In this document: positions 51,680-60,530 of the stretch, piece after piece
How positions within the stretch are numbered: position 1 is the first letter of the stretch
Layout of the letters: each line of letters starts with the position of its first letter
Assembly (NCBI RefSeq): GCF_001700505.1
Contig: NZ_MAPV01000127.1
Coordinates: forward strand, 1 to 62,273
DNA: 62,273 nt
DNA from: Streptomyces mutomycini
GTDB lineage: Bacteria; Actinomycetota; Actinomycetes; Streptomycetales; Streptomycetaceae
Direction: 5' to 3'
The notes under the pieces: model-generated
The model's input: the letters and a program-made list of their open reading frames with translations, nothing else
Database searches by the model: none
What the model was told of the DNA's origin: nothing
Position numbers and translations under genes: made by a program

Positions 51680-53166
51680 GCGCACCCGGCCACCCGTCGG
51701 CGGTGGTGGCGGTCGCCCTCGTCGTCCTTGCCACCGTCCTCGTCGGCGGTTTCGGTCTGCGGATATCCCGGACCACCTCCGACTTCTACGTCGCGTCGCG
51801 CACCGTACGGCCGAGGCTCAATGCCGCGGCGATCAGCGGCGAATACCTCTCGGCCGCTTCCTTCCTCGGCATCGCGGGCCTGGTACTGGTGCACGGTCCC
51901 GACATGCTCTGGTACCCGGTCGGCTACACCGCCGGATATCTCGTGCTGCTGGTGTTCGTCGCCGCTCCGCTGCGCCGCTCGGGCGCGTACACCCTTCCCG
52001 ACTTCGCCGAGGGGCGGCTCGAATCACGCCAGGTGCGCCGGCTGGTCAGCGTGTTCGTCGTCGGCGCCGGGTGGGTGTACCTGGTGCCGCAGCTCCAGGG
52101 CGCGGGCCTCACCCTGAAGATCCTCACCGGTGCGCCGGGCTGGCTCGGCGACGTGCTCGTCGCCTCCGTCGTGGTGGTGGCCGTCGCGGCGGGCGGCATG
52201 CGCTCGATTACCTTCGTGCAGGTGTTCCAGTACTGGCTGAAGCTGACCGCGCTGCTGGTGCCCGCGATCTTCCTGGTGCTCGCCTGGCAGGGTGACGGGC
52301 GCCCCCGTGTCAGCTTCGACGAGCAGATCTCCGTCTTCCGCGCCGACCATCCGCTCTACGCGACATACGGACTGATCGTGGCGACCTTCCTCGGCACCAT
52401 GGGCCTGCCCCACGTGGTGGTCCGCTTCTACACCAGTCCCAACGGCCGCGACGCCCGCCGCACCACCGTCGCCGTCCTCGCACTGGTCGGGCTCTTCTAC
52501 CTGCTGCCTCCGGTGTACGGCGCCCTGGGCCGTCTCTACGCGCCGGAACTCATGCACGGCACAGACGCCGACGCCGCCGTGCTGCTGCTGCCCGCCCGCG
52601 TGATCGGCGGCCTCGGCGGTGACCTGCTCGGCGCGCTCCTCGCGGGCGGAGCGTTCGCCGCGTTCCTGTCCACTGCGTCAGGGCTCACCATGGCGGTGGC
52701 CGGCGTGATCACCCAGGACGTCCTGCCCTCGCGGGGCGTACGCCACTTCCGGCTGGCCACCGTCCTTGCCATCGCGGTGCCGCTGGCCGGCTCGCTGGTC
52801 GTCAGCCGGGTCCCGGTGGCCGACGCCGTCGGGATGGCCTTCGCGGTCTCCGCGTCGTCCTTCTGCCCGCTGCTCGTCCTCGGCATCTGGTGGCGCCGGC
52901 TCACCCCGCCGGGTGCGATCGCCGGGCTGCTCCTCGGCGGCGGCTCCGCGCTGCTGTCCGTGGCCATCACCGTCAGCGGCGCGGTGCGCCCGCCCGGCTG
53001 GCCGCACGCCCTGCTGGCGTGGCCCGCCGTCTGGTCCGTACCGGTCGGCTTCCTCGCGATGATCCTGGTCTCCCTGGCCACTCCGGGACAAATACCGCCG
53101 GGCACCAACGCGGCCATGACCCGCTTCCATCTGCCGGAAGCGCTGACCTCGGGGCGCGTGCGGTGA
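51676..53166 (+). CDS. Sodium:solute symporter (SSS family, acetate/pyruvate-type)
   Basis: The 496-aa protein has about 13 helices and SSS hallmarks: SDFYVASRTVRPRLNAAAIS, GEYLSAASFLGIAGL, GAYTLPDFAEGR and GAFAAFLSTASGLTMAVAG. It is close to ActP/MctC-type monocarboxylate carriers. GTG 51676 overlaps the small membrane gene and its stop overlaps the kinase start, so all three are cotranslated. The exact substrate is not determinable by reading. Confidence 0.9.
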   Translation: MSAPGHPSAVVAVALVVLATVLVGGFGLRISRTTSDFYVASRTVRPRLNAAAISGEYLSAASFLGIAGLVLVHGPDMLWYPVGYTAGYLVLLVFVAAPLRRSGAYTLPDFAEGRLESRQVRRLVSVFVVGAGWVYLVPQLQGAGLTLKILTGAPGWLGDVLVASVVVVAVAAGGMRSITFVQVFQYWLKLTALLVPAIFLVLAWQGDGRPRVSFDEQISVFRADHPLYATYGLIVATFLGTMGLPHVVVRFYTSPNGRDARRTTVAVLALVGLFYLLPPVYGALGRLYAPELMHGTDADAAVLLLPARVIGGLGGDLLGALLAGGAFAAFLSTASGLTMAVAGVITQDVLPSRGVRHFRLATVLAIAVPLAGSLVVSRVPVADAVGMAFAVSASSFCPLLVLGIWWRRLTPPGAIAGLLLGGGSALLSVAITVSGAVRPPGWPHALLAWPAVWSVPVGFLAMILVSLATPGQIPPGTNAAMTRFHLPEALTSGRVR

Positions 53167-54389
53167 CCGGGGCCGGTGTCGCCGTCATCGCCGTAGTCGT
53201 CCTGCTGCTGTTCGGCACAGGCTTCCTCCTGGGCCGCACCGTCCGTCCCGTGCGCACCAGCGACGTGGGCACACCCGTGGAGCACGCCACCTTCGAGACC
53301 CTGCACACAGCGTCCCTCGCGGCGCCGCCGCTGCGCGCGGGGCTCACGGAGGAGAGCGCGCGCAAGGCGGCCCGCGGGCTGCGTTCACTGCTCGGAACCG
53401 ACGCCCTGTGCCTCACCGACCGCGACCAGGTGCTGGTGTGGGACGGCGAAGGGGACCACCACGGCCAGGACGTGATGGGCCATGTCCAGGGGCTCCTCGC
53501 CAGCGGCAGGGACACCGCCTTCCACAGCGACTGCGGCGACGTCGACTGCCCGCTGCGCTGGGCCGTCGCCGTCCCGCTGACCGTCGACCACCGGGTGCTC
53601 GGCACGCTCGTCGCCTACGCGTCCCGGGAATCGGCGGTGCTGGCCAGGGCGGCGGGGGAGGTCGCCCGATGGGTCTGCGTGCAGCTGGAACTCGCCGAGC
53701 TCGACCGCTCCCGTACGCAGCTCATCGAGGCCGAGATCAAGGCACTGAGGGCTCAGATCTCCCCGCACTTCATCTTCAACTCACTGGCCGCCATCGCCTC
53801 CTTCGTCAGGACCGACCCCGAGCGGGCCCGTGAACTCCTCCTGGAATTCGCCGACTTCACCCGCTACTCGTTCCGCCGGCACGGGGAGTTCACCACCCTG
53901 GCCGACGAACTCCACTCCATCGACCAGTATCTGGCGCTGGTGAGGGCCCGCTTCGGTGAACGGCTCTCCGTGACCCTTCAGGTCGCGCCGGAGGTGCTTC
54001 CCGTCTCGCTCCCGTTCCTCTGCCTCCAGCCCCTGGTCGAGAACGCCGTCAAGCACGGCCTCGAGGGCGCCGCCACCCTTCCCAGGCCCCTCGATCCGGT
54101 CCGGGCGCAGGACGCCCCCATCCGCGTCACGATCAGCGCACTGGACGCGGGCGCCGAGGCCGAGGTCGTCATCGAGGACGACGGAACCGGGATGGAGCCC
54201 GAGCGCCTGAGGCAGATCCTGCGCGGCGAGGGCGGCACCTCGACCGGCATCGGGCTGCTCAACGTGGACGAGCGGCTCCGCCAGGTGTACGGGGACGACT
54301 ACGGGCTCGTCATCGAGACGGGAGTCGGAGCAGGGATGAAGATCACCCTGCGGCTTCCCAAGTACCGGGCGGGCGTCCACGGTTCGTGA
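53163..54389 (+). CDS. LytS/YpdA-like sensor histidine kinase
   Basis: The 408-aa protein has one N-terminal membrane helix, a GAF-like segment with CGDVDCPLRWAVAVPLTVD, and a His_kinase domain of the LytS type: QISPHFIFNSLAAIASF with the phospho-accepting His, LQPLVENAVKHGLEG and DDGTGMEP followed by STGIGLLNVDERLRQVYG. It overlaps the symporter by GTGA. Pairing with the LytTR regulator at 50502 is inferred. Confidence 0.92.
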   Translation: MTGAGVAVIAVVVLLLFGTGFLLGRTVRPVRTSDVGTPVEHATFETLHTASLAAPPLRAGLTEESARKAARGLRSLLGTDALCLTDRDQVLVWDGEGDHHGQDVMGHVQGLLASGRDTAFHSDCGDVDCPLRWAVAVPLTVDHRVLGTLVAYASRESAVLARAAGEVARWVCVQLELAELDRSRTQLIEAEIKALRAQISPHFIFNSLAAIASFVRTDPERARELLLEFADFTRYSFRRHGEFTTLADELHSIDQYLALVRARFGERLSVTLQVAPEVLPVSLPFLCLQPLVENAVKHGLEGAATLPRPLDPVRAQDAPIRVTISALDAGAEAEVVIEDDGTGMEPERLRQILRGEGGTSTGIGLLNVDERLRQVYGDDYGLVIETGVGAGMKITLRLPKYRAGVHGS

Positions 54390-54400
54390 GCGGCTGCCGC

Positions 54401-54907
54401 TCAGTACAGATGGACGGCCAGATGCCCCAGTGGCAGGCCCAGCCGCCAGGCCGGGGTCCACACCTGCGTCTCGCCCTCCCCGTCGTCCGCCTGCTCCCAC
54501 GGTGGCGGAGTGATCGCATCGAGGTCCGCGGCCAGGAGTTCGGTCTCCTCCAGCCACCGCCAGGTGGCCCGCGCCATCGCGAGGTCGGGATCCGGGCGCC
54601 CGGCCGGAGCGGTCGGACGCTGCAACGCCTCCAGCCGGGCACAGACCCAGCGCCTCCACGCGGCACCGTACGCCGTGAGCAGCCGCAGCTCGTCCACCCG
54701 CGCCACGGGGAGCTCGTCGGCGACGGCCCCGTCGGACAGGAAGATCGTCAGGGCCAGCGCGTCGCGCCCCGCCCGGTACTCCAGCGTCGTCGGCTCCATC
54801 AGGTCGCCGGTCACCAGCACCTCGTCGGCGATGTACTCGGAGTACATCCAGGCCATCGGGACCAGCAGCCCGCCCCCACCGGTCTCCTCGTGATGTTCGG
54901 GACGCAT
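54401..54907 (-). CDS. Conserved-looking hypothetical protein
   Basis: The 168-aa protein has MYSEYIADEVLVTGDLMEP, LEYRAGRDALALTIFLSD, ARATWRWLEETELLAADL and TPAWRLGLPLGHLAVHLY. No family is recognised. Start ATG 54907 preceded by GAGGCGAG. It is convergent with the LytS-like kinase and divergent from the zf-HC2 gene at 55019. Confidence 0.6.
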   Translation of the reverse strand: MRPEHHEETGGGGLLVPMAWMYSEYIADEVLVTGDLMEPTTLEYRAGRDALALTIFLSDGAVADELPVARVDELRLLTAYGAAWRRWVCARLEALQRPTAPAGRPDPDLAMARATWRWLEETELLAADLDAITPPPWEQADDGEGETQVWTPAWRLGLPLGHLAVHLY

Positions 54908-55018
54908 CCCGTCTCGCCTCTTTCGTCGACTCGGTACCGGGCTACACGCAGCATTGAACCGGGGGCACGCGCCCCGCGTGGGCAGAAGGGCAGGATCCGT
55001 CGGGAGATTCGAGGTGCG

Positions 55019-55216
55019 ATGACCGCCGACCACGGCGACGAACCGCATGTGCGGCAGCTGCTGGGCGCCTACGTTCTCGATGCCCTGGGAGAAGCCGAGA
55101 GCGGCTCGGTGGCCCGGCACCTCCAGCGGTGCGCGGCATGTGCCGCGGCCTACGTGGAGGTCGCGGACGCGGTGTCCCTGCTCGCGCTGCTCAACGTCGA
55201 GGACCTGCTCGAGTAG
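55019..55216 (+). CDS. zf-HC2 domain mini anti-sigma factor
   Basis: The 65-aa protein contains HVRQLLGAYVLDALGEAES and the zinc motif HLQRCAACAAAY, with no further domains. GAGG precedes the ATG at 55019. Its 3' end overlaps the end of the convergent ECF sigma factor gene by 67 bp. Anti-sigma partner of that factor is the natural guess, though such pairs are usually co-directional. Confidence 0.75.
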   Translation: MTADHGDEPHVRQLLGAYVLDALGEAESGSVARHLQRCAACAAAYVEVADAVSLLALLNVEDLLE

Positions 55217-55719
55217 CCGGGCAGATTGCGGCTCAGCAGCCGCAGCGCGTAGTACGAGCGGGACTTGACGGTGCCCGGCGGTATCCCCAGGGCCTGCGCG
55301 GTCTCGCCCACGCTGAGCCCCCGGAAGTAGATCTGGACGAGCACCGCGCGGTGCTCGGGGCTGAGCGTGCTCACCGCCTCACGCACATCGAGGGCGTGGA
55401 CCGCCGAGTCCGCGGTGTCCTCCTGGGCGGGCGCGCCCTCCAGTACGACGTCGCTGACCTCGGCCGGCCTGGCCTGGCGGGAGCGGCGCGCGTCGATGGC
55501 CAGTCTCCTGGCGACGGTGAACAGCCACGGGCGCATCGAGTCGTAGGGGGCGTCGAACGCCTCCGGGTGCTGCCAGGCGCGGACCAGCGTCTCCTGCAAC
55601 AGGTCCTCCGCCCGCTGCCGGTCGCCGAAGGTCAGTCCGAGCAGGAAGCGGAACAGCGCGGCCCCGTGCTCCCGCTGCAGTTCCGCGAGGGCCCGCTCAT
55701 CGGTTGTCGCAGTGGTCAT
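55150..55719 (-). CDS. ECF sigma factor
   Basis: The 189-aa protein has sigma-2 (HGAALFRFLLGLTFGDRQRA, EDLLQETLVRAWQHPE, SMRPWLFTVARRLAIDARR) and sigma-4 (VLVQIYFRGLSVGETAQALG, PPGTVKSRSYYALRLL). GAAGGGACG precedes ATG 55719. Its last ~22 codons lie antisense to the zf-HC2 gene. It is divergent from the CapA-like lipoprotein gene, a possible target. Confidence 0.93.
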   Translation of the reverse strand: MTTATTDERALAELQREHGAALFRFLLGLTFGDRQRAEDLLQETLVRAWQHPEAFDAPYDSMRPWLFTVARRLAIDARRSRQARPAEVSDVVLEGAPAQEDTADSAVHALDVREAVSTLSPEHRAVLVQIYFRGLSVGETAQALGIPPGTVKSRSYYALRLLSRNLPGYSSRSSTLSSASRDTASATST

Positions 55720-55936
55720 CGTGAACGTCCCTTCCCGAAGAGGCCCCATCGCCTCGCTCCCTGCCTGGCGTATACGAACGCATGAGGGCGCGGGGGAACA
55801 GGCGGTGCACCGGGGTGTGCGCCGAGCGGTCGCACGGAGCGGCGAGTGGTGCGGTGAACGGTCGGCAGTCGGCGATACGGCCGATTCAGGTACATCGTCG
55901 CCTTTGTCCTTGACTAGTCAGTATGAATATATGTGT

Positions 55937-55962
55937 ATTCGGATGGTCGAAATGATCCGAAT
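55937..55962. promoter_or_regulatory. Inverted repeat in the AT-rich CapA promoter
   Basis: ATTCGGAT (55937-55944) and ATCCGAAT (55955-55962) form perfect 8-bp arms around 10 nt, just upstream of the capA-like start. Upstream, TTGACT at 55911-55916 and an AT-rich block to 55939 are unusual for this genome and fit a strong promoter. It may be an operator or an mRNA leader hairpin. Confidence 0.45.
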
Positions 55963-55976
55963 TGGGAGTCGTGCAG

Positions 55977-57203
55977 ATGACGAAGCGCATCCGACTGGGC
56001 GCGGCGGTCGCCGTCGCCGGCCTGCTCGCCACCGCAACAGCCTGTACCGGCCAGCAGTCCTCGCCCCCCGGATTCGCCGGGCGGCACCACGCCGACGCGC
56101 CGGGTGTCAACGGGGCGGGCGCCGGGAAGGCGGAGGGCGCGCGCACCTTCACGCTTCTGGCCTCGGGCGACATCCTGCCGCACTCCGTGATCATCGAACG
56201 GGCCGCCGCCGACGCGGGTGGCAAGGGCTACGACTTCCGCCCGATGCTCAAGGGTGCCGCTCCCGCGGTCTCTGGTGCGGATCTGGCCATCTGTCACATG
56301 GAGACGGCGTACGGCCAGGAAGGCGGCCCCTACACCGGATATCCGTCGTTCAAATCGCCGCCCGAGGTGGCGTCCGCCCTGCGCGCCACCGGCTACGACT
56401 CCTGCTCCACCGCCTCCAACCACACCCTCGACGACGGAGCCCAGGGAATCGGACGCACCCTGGACGCGCTGGACCGCGCCGGCGTCGCCCACGCCGGATC
56501 GGCGCGCTCCCCCGAGGAGGCGTCCCGCCCCACCGTGCTCACGGCGGGCAAGGGCAAGGGCAAGGACGCGGCGAAGGTCGCCCACCTCGCTTACACCTAC
56601 GGCACCAACGACATCCCGCTCCCCGACGGGCAGCCCTGGGCGGTCAATCTGATCGACAAGGACCGGATCGTCTCGGACGCCAGGGCGGCCCGCAAGGCGG
56701 GCGCCGACGTGGTGGTCGTCTCCCTGCACTGGGGCACCGAGTGGCAGGACGCCCCCGACGACGTCCAGCTCGCACTCGGCCGCGAACTCACGGCCTCCGG
56801 CACCGGCGAACGCCCCGACATCGACCTGATCCTCGGAACCCACGCGCACGTCCCGCAGGCGTACGAGAAGGTCAACGGCACCTGGATCGTGTACGGCATG
56901 GGGGACCAGGTCGCGGGCGCCATGGTCAACCACGAAGGAGCCCGGGACCGGCGCGCCAACGAGAGCTCGATGGGCCGCTTCACCTTCGGGCCGCCCGCGA
57001 AGGCCGGGCAGCGGTGGACCGTCGAGAAGGCCGAATTCATCCCGCAGTGGTTCGACCCCGGGGCGGGGCGCGTCGTGGACCTGGGCGCCGCGGCCGCCAC
57101 CCCGGCAGGGGAAAGCGGCCGTCTGCGCGAGATCCGCGACCGGATCCAGCGTGCGGTCCTCAGCCGTGGTGCGGCCCAGGACGGTCTCGTCGCCGGGAAG
57201 TGA
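55977..57203 (+). CDS. CapA family lipoprotein (poly-gamma-glutamate-type metallophosphatase fold)
   Basis: The 408-aa protein starts with a lipoprotein signal (LLATATAC, Cys23) and has the CapA signature: LLASGDILPHS, ADLAICHMETAYG, STASNHTLDDG, VVVSLHWGTEWQ and LILGTHAHVPQ. CapA proteins resemble calcineurin-like hydrolases and take part in poly-gamma-glutamate synthesis or other surface processes. No capB or capC is present, so the role here is not PGA synthesis by the classical complex. Confidence 0.88.
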   Translation: MTKRIRLGAAVAVAGLLATATACTGQQSSPPGFAGRHHADAPGVNGAGAGKAEGARTFTLLASGDILPHSVIIERAAADAGGKGYDFRPMLKGAAPAVSGADLAICHMETAYGQEGGPYTGYPSFKSPPEVASALRATGYDSCSTASNHTLDDGAQGIGRTLDALDRAGVAHAGSARSPEEASRPTVLTAGKGKGKDAAKVAHLAYTYGTNDIPLPDGQPWAVNLIDKDRIVSDARAARKAGADVVVVSLHWGTEWQDAPDDVQLALGRELTASGTGERPDIDLILGTHAHVPQAYEKVNGTWIVYGMGDQVAGAMVNHEGARDRRANESSMGRFTFGPPAKAGQRWTVEKAEFIPQWFDPGAGRVVDLGAAAATPAGESGRLREIRDRIQRAVLSRGAAQDGLVAGK

Positions 57204-57224
57204 CGCCCGGCTCCCGCGTGGGCG

Positions 57225-57686
57225 CTACGGCACGACGGTGACAGGCCAGCGCCCGGCCTTCACGAGCCGGACCGCGACCGATCCGATGAAGCGGTGCCCG
57301 GCGGACTCCGACGCGCCCACGACCACGGCGTCCGCCTTCAGTTCGTCGGCCGCGGTCACCAGGCCGTTGTAGGGGTCGCCGGGGAACGTGTGGAACTCCC
57401 AGCGGACGTTCCATATGTCCTTGAGCCGCTCGGTCGCGGTCCGGATCTCGTTCACCAGACCCTCGGCGACCTCCCCGGTGGTTTCGGCGACCGGGACTCC
57501 CAGAGCGGCGCCGGCCGACATCACCGGCTGGACGTAGACGAGGGCGAGCATCGCGTTCTGCCGACGGGCGAGGCCCGCCGCATACGCCGCGGCCCGCATC
57601 GAGGACTCGGACCCGTCGATTCCCGCGACGATCACCTTGGGACCGTCCGTGCCGCGCTCGAACCGGTGTTGTTGCTGGTCTGTCAC
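57225..57686 (-). CDS. Universal stress protein (UspA family)
   Basis: The 153-aa protein has a single Usp domain: VIVAGIDGSESSMRAAAYA at the start and the ATP-binding tail VVVGASESAGHRFIGSVAVRLV followed by PVTVV. GTG at 57686. It is divergent from the polysaccharide deacetylase gene. Confidence 0.92.
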   Translation of the reverse strand: MTDQQQHRFERGTDGPKVIVAGIDGSESSMRAAAYAAGLARRQNAMLALVYVQPVMSAGAALGVPVAETTGEVAEGLVNEIRTATERLKDIWNVRWEFHTFPGDPYNGLVTAADELKADAVVVGASESAGHRFIGSVAVRLVKAGRWPVTVVP

Positions 57687-57818
57687 GGCCTTGAGGGTAG
57701 TCGCTCCCGCCGGACGTGCCCGGTGCGCCTCCACACGGGGCCCTGGGTGTCCGCGCCGGGGCGCTCCGTCCAATGGGTGCAAAAAATTCGTTGTCCGGTG
57801 TCGGCGGCAGGAGTGGAC

Positions 57819-58688
57819 ATGACTCCGTGCGAGCAGTTGGTCATGAAAAATGATCGGACCCCAGCAGAACGGCGCACCGTGCTGCGCCTCGCCCTCGCAC
57901 TGGGGGCCGCCACCGCGGTGCACATGATCGCGGCTGATCCGGCCGGGACGCCCGTGCGCCCCGGCGGCGAGCCCCTGGCTCCGGCCGCCGGACCTCCGTC
58001 GAGGGCACAGGCTGCTCCCGGCGCCTACCGGCTGCGGCCGATGACCTCGACCGCACCGCCCCGCTTCCGGCCCGCCACCCCGCCCGTGCGCACCCGTCCG
58101 TTCGAGGAACTGCCCGAACTGGGGAGCGACGCCATGGTGCTCAGCTTCGACGACGGTCCTGACCCGCGCTACACCCCGGACATCCTTGCCACGCTCCGCA
58201 GATACGGCGTGCGTGCCATGTTCTTCGTCTGCGGAGAGATGGCGGCCGACAACCCCGACCTGCTCCGCGAGATGGCCGGCGACGGACATGTGGTCGGTAA
58301 CCACTCCTGGTCGCACCCGCTGATCCCGAAGCTCTCCCGAGGCGCGATCCGCGACGAGCTGGGCAGCACCAGCGAGGTGATCGAGAGGACGCTGGGAGGC
58401 CCCCCGCTCTGGTACCGGGCCCCCTACGGCGCCTGGAACCGAAATTCATTCGAGATCGGTGCGGCGCTGGGCATGGAGCCGATGGCCTGGACCGTCGACA
58501 CACTTGACTGGACCACGCCGGGCACCGACACCATCGTCCGCCGGGTCGAGAAGGGCGCGGCGCCCGGCGTCGTGGTGCTGTCGCACGACGCGGGCGGGAA
58601 CAGGTCCCAGAGCGTGGCCGCCCTGCGCCGGTACCTGCCGGCGCTCATCGAGCGGGGCTACCGTCCTACGGTCCCGCACCGCAGCTGA
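57819..58688 (+). CDS. Polysaccharide deacetylase (NodB homology)
   Basis: The 289-aa protein has an N-terminal signal anchor (TVLRLALALGAATAVHMIAA) and NodB motifs: SFDDGPDPR (MT1), HSWSHPLIPKLS (MT2), RAPYGAWN (MT3), WTVDTLDW (MT4) and LSHDAGG (MT5). It deacetylates cell-wall or chitin-like N-acetylhexosamines. AGGAG lies 5 nt before ATG 57819, chosen over ATG 57843. Confidence 0.92.
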   Translation: MTPCEQLVMKNDRTPAERRTVLRLALALGAATAVHMIAADPAGTPVRPGGEPLAPAAGPPSRAQAAPGAYRLRPMTSTAPPRFRPATPPVRTRPFEELPELGSDAMVLSFDDGPDPRYTPDILATLRRYGVRAMFFVCGEMAADNPDLLREMAGDGHVVGNHSWSHPLIPKLSRGAIRDELGSTSEVIERTLGGPPLWYRAPYGAWNRNSFEIGAALGMEPMAWTVDTLDWTTPGTDTIVRRVEKGAAPGVVVLSHDAGGNRSQSVAALRRYLPALIERGYRPTVPHRS

Positions 58689-58714
58689 CCGCGGGCGTCA
58701 GGTGCCCGTCCCGG

Positions 58715-59377
58715 CTATCGCGTCTCGACCAGCCGGGCGAAGACGACCACGTTGGCGTCGTACCCGTCGGCCTTCGAGTAACCGCCGCCACAGGTGATGA
58801 CCCGGAGTTCGGCCTGCCCGGTGTCGCCGTACACCCGGGCTCCGGGGAAGTCGTTCTTGGCGAAGACCTCGACGCCGTAGATCTCGAACACCGCGATCCG
58901 GCCGTCGTAGCGGGACACCTCGATCTCCTGGCCCCTGTCGAGGGAGCCCAGCCCGTAGAAGACCGCCGGACCGGCGAGGTTGTCGACGTGACCGACCATC
59001 ACGGAGGTCCCGCGCTGGCCCGGGGCGATGCCGTTCTGGTACCAGCCGGCGAGGTTCGGGTCCTGGGCGGGGGGTGCCTCGATCCAGCCGGCCGGGTCCA
59101 GGTTCACATCCACGACGGGCGCGTCGACCTGGATCGACGGAATCCGGATGCGCGCTGCGGGGGCGTAGGCGAGCGGCTCCACGGCCTCGCCCCCCACCGG
59201 GGCGGACACTCCCGTGTCCCGCGGTCCGGCCACCGAAGCCGCGGCGGCGGGCTGCGGCGGCCCGGGGGACGTCTCCACGCCGTTGCGCATGAGAGCGAGC
59301 CCGGTGAGCATCACCAGGGCGATCGCGCCCCACGGTGTGCGTCTGCTCCGCCCGGTGCCCCACTGGTCCCGGCCCAT
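58715..59377 (-). CDS. Class F sortase
   Basis: The 220-aa protein has an N-terminal membrane helix (WGAIALVMLTGLALM), a Pro/Ala linker and a sortase barrel with catalytic His in VMVGHVDN, Cys in RVITCGGG and Arg in VVFARLVETR. Class F sortases are common in actinobacteria and often lack clear LPXTG substrates. GAAGGGAG precedes ATG 59377. Two surface proteins with C-terminal anchors follow at 59701 and 60531. Confidence 0.93.
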   Translation of the reverse strand: MGRDQWGTGRSRRTPWGAIALVMLTGLALMRNGVETSPGPPQPAAAASVAGPRDTGVSAPVGGEAVEPLAYAPAARIRIPSIQVDAPVVDVNLDPAGWIEAPPAQDPNLAGWYQNGIAPGQRGTSVMVGHVDNLAGPAVFYGLGSLDRGQEIEVSRYDGRIAVFEIYGVEVFAKNDFPGARVYGDTGQAELRVITCGGGYSKADGYDANVVVFARLVETR

Positions 59378-59700
59378 GGTTCTCCCTTCGTCGCGACATC
59401 GCCACGCTAGGCGGGTGTCCGCGCCGCGGCGATCAGGGGAGGGCGAACGGGTGGCGGCCGATCGGGCCCCTCCGACGGTGCCTTCTCTTCGGAGTAATGA
59501 GCCGATAAAACTTCTGACGCTCCGTGACCTGCGGCTCCGTCAGATCGCGTGCCCGGCCGACGGCGTGTCGGCTCACCGGGGTGGAGCAGTGCCGACATGC
59601 GACATGTGCGGTATCTGGTGAGGGTTCGTCATGGGATGCGTTCTCGTCGACTGATCCCGGAGGGCATGACTCCGGGGCGCTTCCCGCTGGAGGTTCAAAG
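59378..59700. other. Gap between the sortase and the Gly-rich surface protein
   Basis: No gene is supported in these 323 bases. A CTGACG...CGTCAG hairpin-like segment at about 59515-59545 and a GGAGG before the downstream start suggest a structured leader and promoter of the surface protein gene. Confidence 0.35.
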
Positions 59701-60429
59701 ATGCGTGCTTCACGCGCTCTCGCGGTGACCGCGACCGCCTTCGCGGCGGTCGGGCTCGCTGCCCCGCTGGCAGCCGCCGGCGGCGGCCCGGGCAGTAACC
59801 CGAGCAACTTCCCGACCAATGTCACCGTCAACCCGTCCTCGGTCTTCCAGGGCGCCACGATGCAGGTCAGCGCAGAGGGCTGCGGGCGTTCCGGTGGCCG
59901 GGTGTGGTCGAACGCCTTCCCGACGGTGAACCTCTCGCCGGGCCGGGTCGGCTACGCCACGGCGCGTATCCGGGACAACGCGACGCCCGGCCAGTACAGC
60001 CTGTCCGTGAGGTGCAACGACAGCGACAACAACTTCGGCGGCGGCAACGGAGGCAATGGCGGCCAGGGCGGCAACGGCGGCGACCGGGGGCAGGGTGGCA
60101 ACGGAAATGACCGGGGCCAGGGCGGTAACGGAGGTGACGGCGGCCAGGGCGGCAACGGTGGCGACCGGGGCCAGGGCGGCAACGGTGGCGGCAACGGTGG
60201 CCAGGGTGGCAACGGCGGCAATGGTGGCCAGGGCGGTAACGGTGGCGACCCGTCGGTCGCGACGGCGCGCTTCACCGTGCTCCACTCGCGGGGCGCGCAG
60301 GGCGGCCTCGGCGGCTCGGTGGGCCCCAGCTCCGTCGAGATGCAGGTCGGTGGCGGTCTTGTCGCGGCGGCAGCCGTCGGCGGTGCCGTCTTCCTCGTCC
60401 GCCGCCGGATGAGCAATGCGGCGATCTGA
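59701..60429 (+). CDS. Secreted Gly/Asn-rich surface protein with C-terminal membrane anchor
   Basis: The 242-aa protein has a signal peptide (cleaved near LAAAGG), an Ig-like domain at ~35-107 containing Cys61 and Cys105, a ~70-residue repeat at 113-182 of GGNGGQGG/GGDRGQGG units, then GGLGGSVGPSS, a membrane helix at 217-233 and a RRR stop-transfer. It looks wall- or membrane-anchored with an extended repeat stalk. No LPXTG is present. It shares GGLGGSV with the protein at 60531-61079. Confidence 0.82.
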   Translation: MRASRALAVTATAFAAVGLAAPLAAAGGGPGSNPSNFPTNVTVNPSSVFQGATMQVSAEGCGRSGGRVWSNAFPTVNLSPGRVGYATARIRDNATPGQYSLSVRCNDSDNNFGGGNGGNGGQGGNGGDRGQGGNGNDRGQGGNGGDGGQGGNGGDRGQGGNGGGNGGQGGNGGNGGQGGNGGDPSVATARFTVLHSRGAQGGLGGSVGPSSVEMQVGGGLVAAAAVGGAVFLVRRRMSNAAI

Positions 60430-60462
60430 CACGTCGAACCTTCCTGACGGCCCGATACGCCC

Positions 60463-60497
60463 GTCGCCCCGAGTCCTGGATCAGGACCCGGGGCGAC
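60463..60497 (+). terminator. Strong hairpin between two convergent surface-protein genes
   Basis: GTCGCCCCGAGTCCTG (60463-60478) pairs with CAGGACCCGGGGCGAC (60482-60497) over 16 bp with one mismatch and a 3-nt loop. It lies between genes ending at 60429 and 60531 and probably stops both transcripts. Confidence 0.85.
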
Positions 60498-60530
60498 TGT
60501 CGTGTGGCCGTATGCGGTACTGCCGGACCG

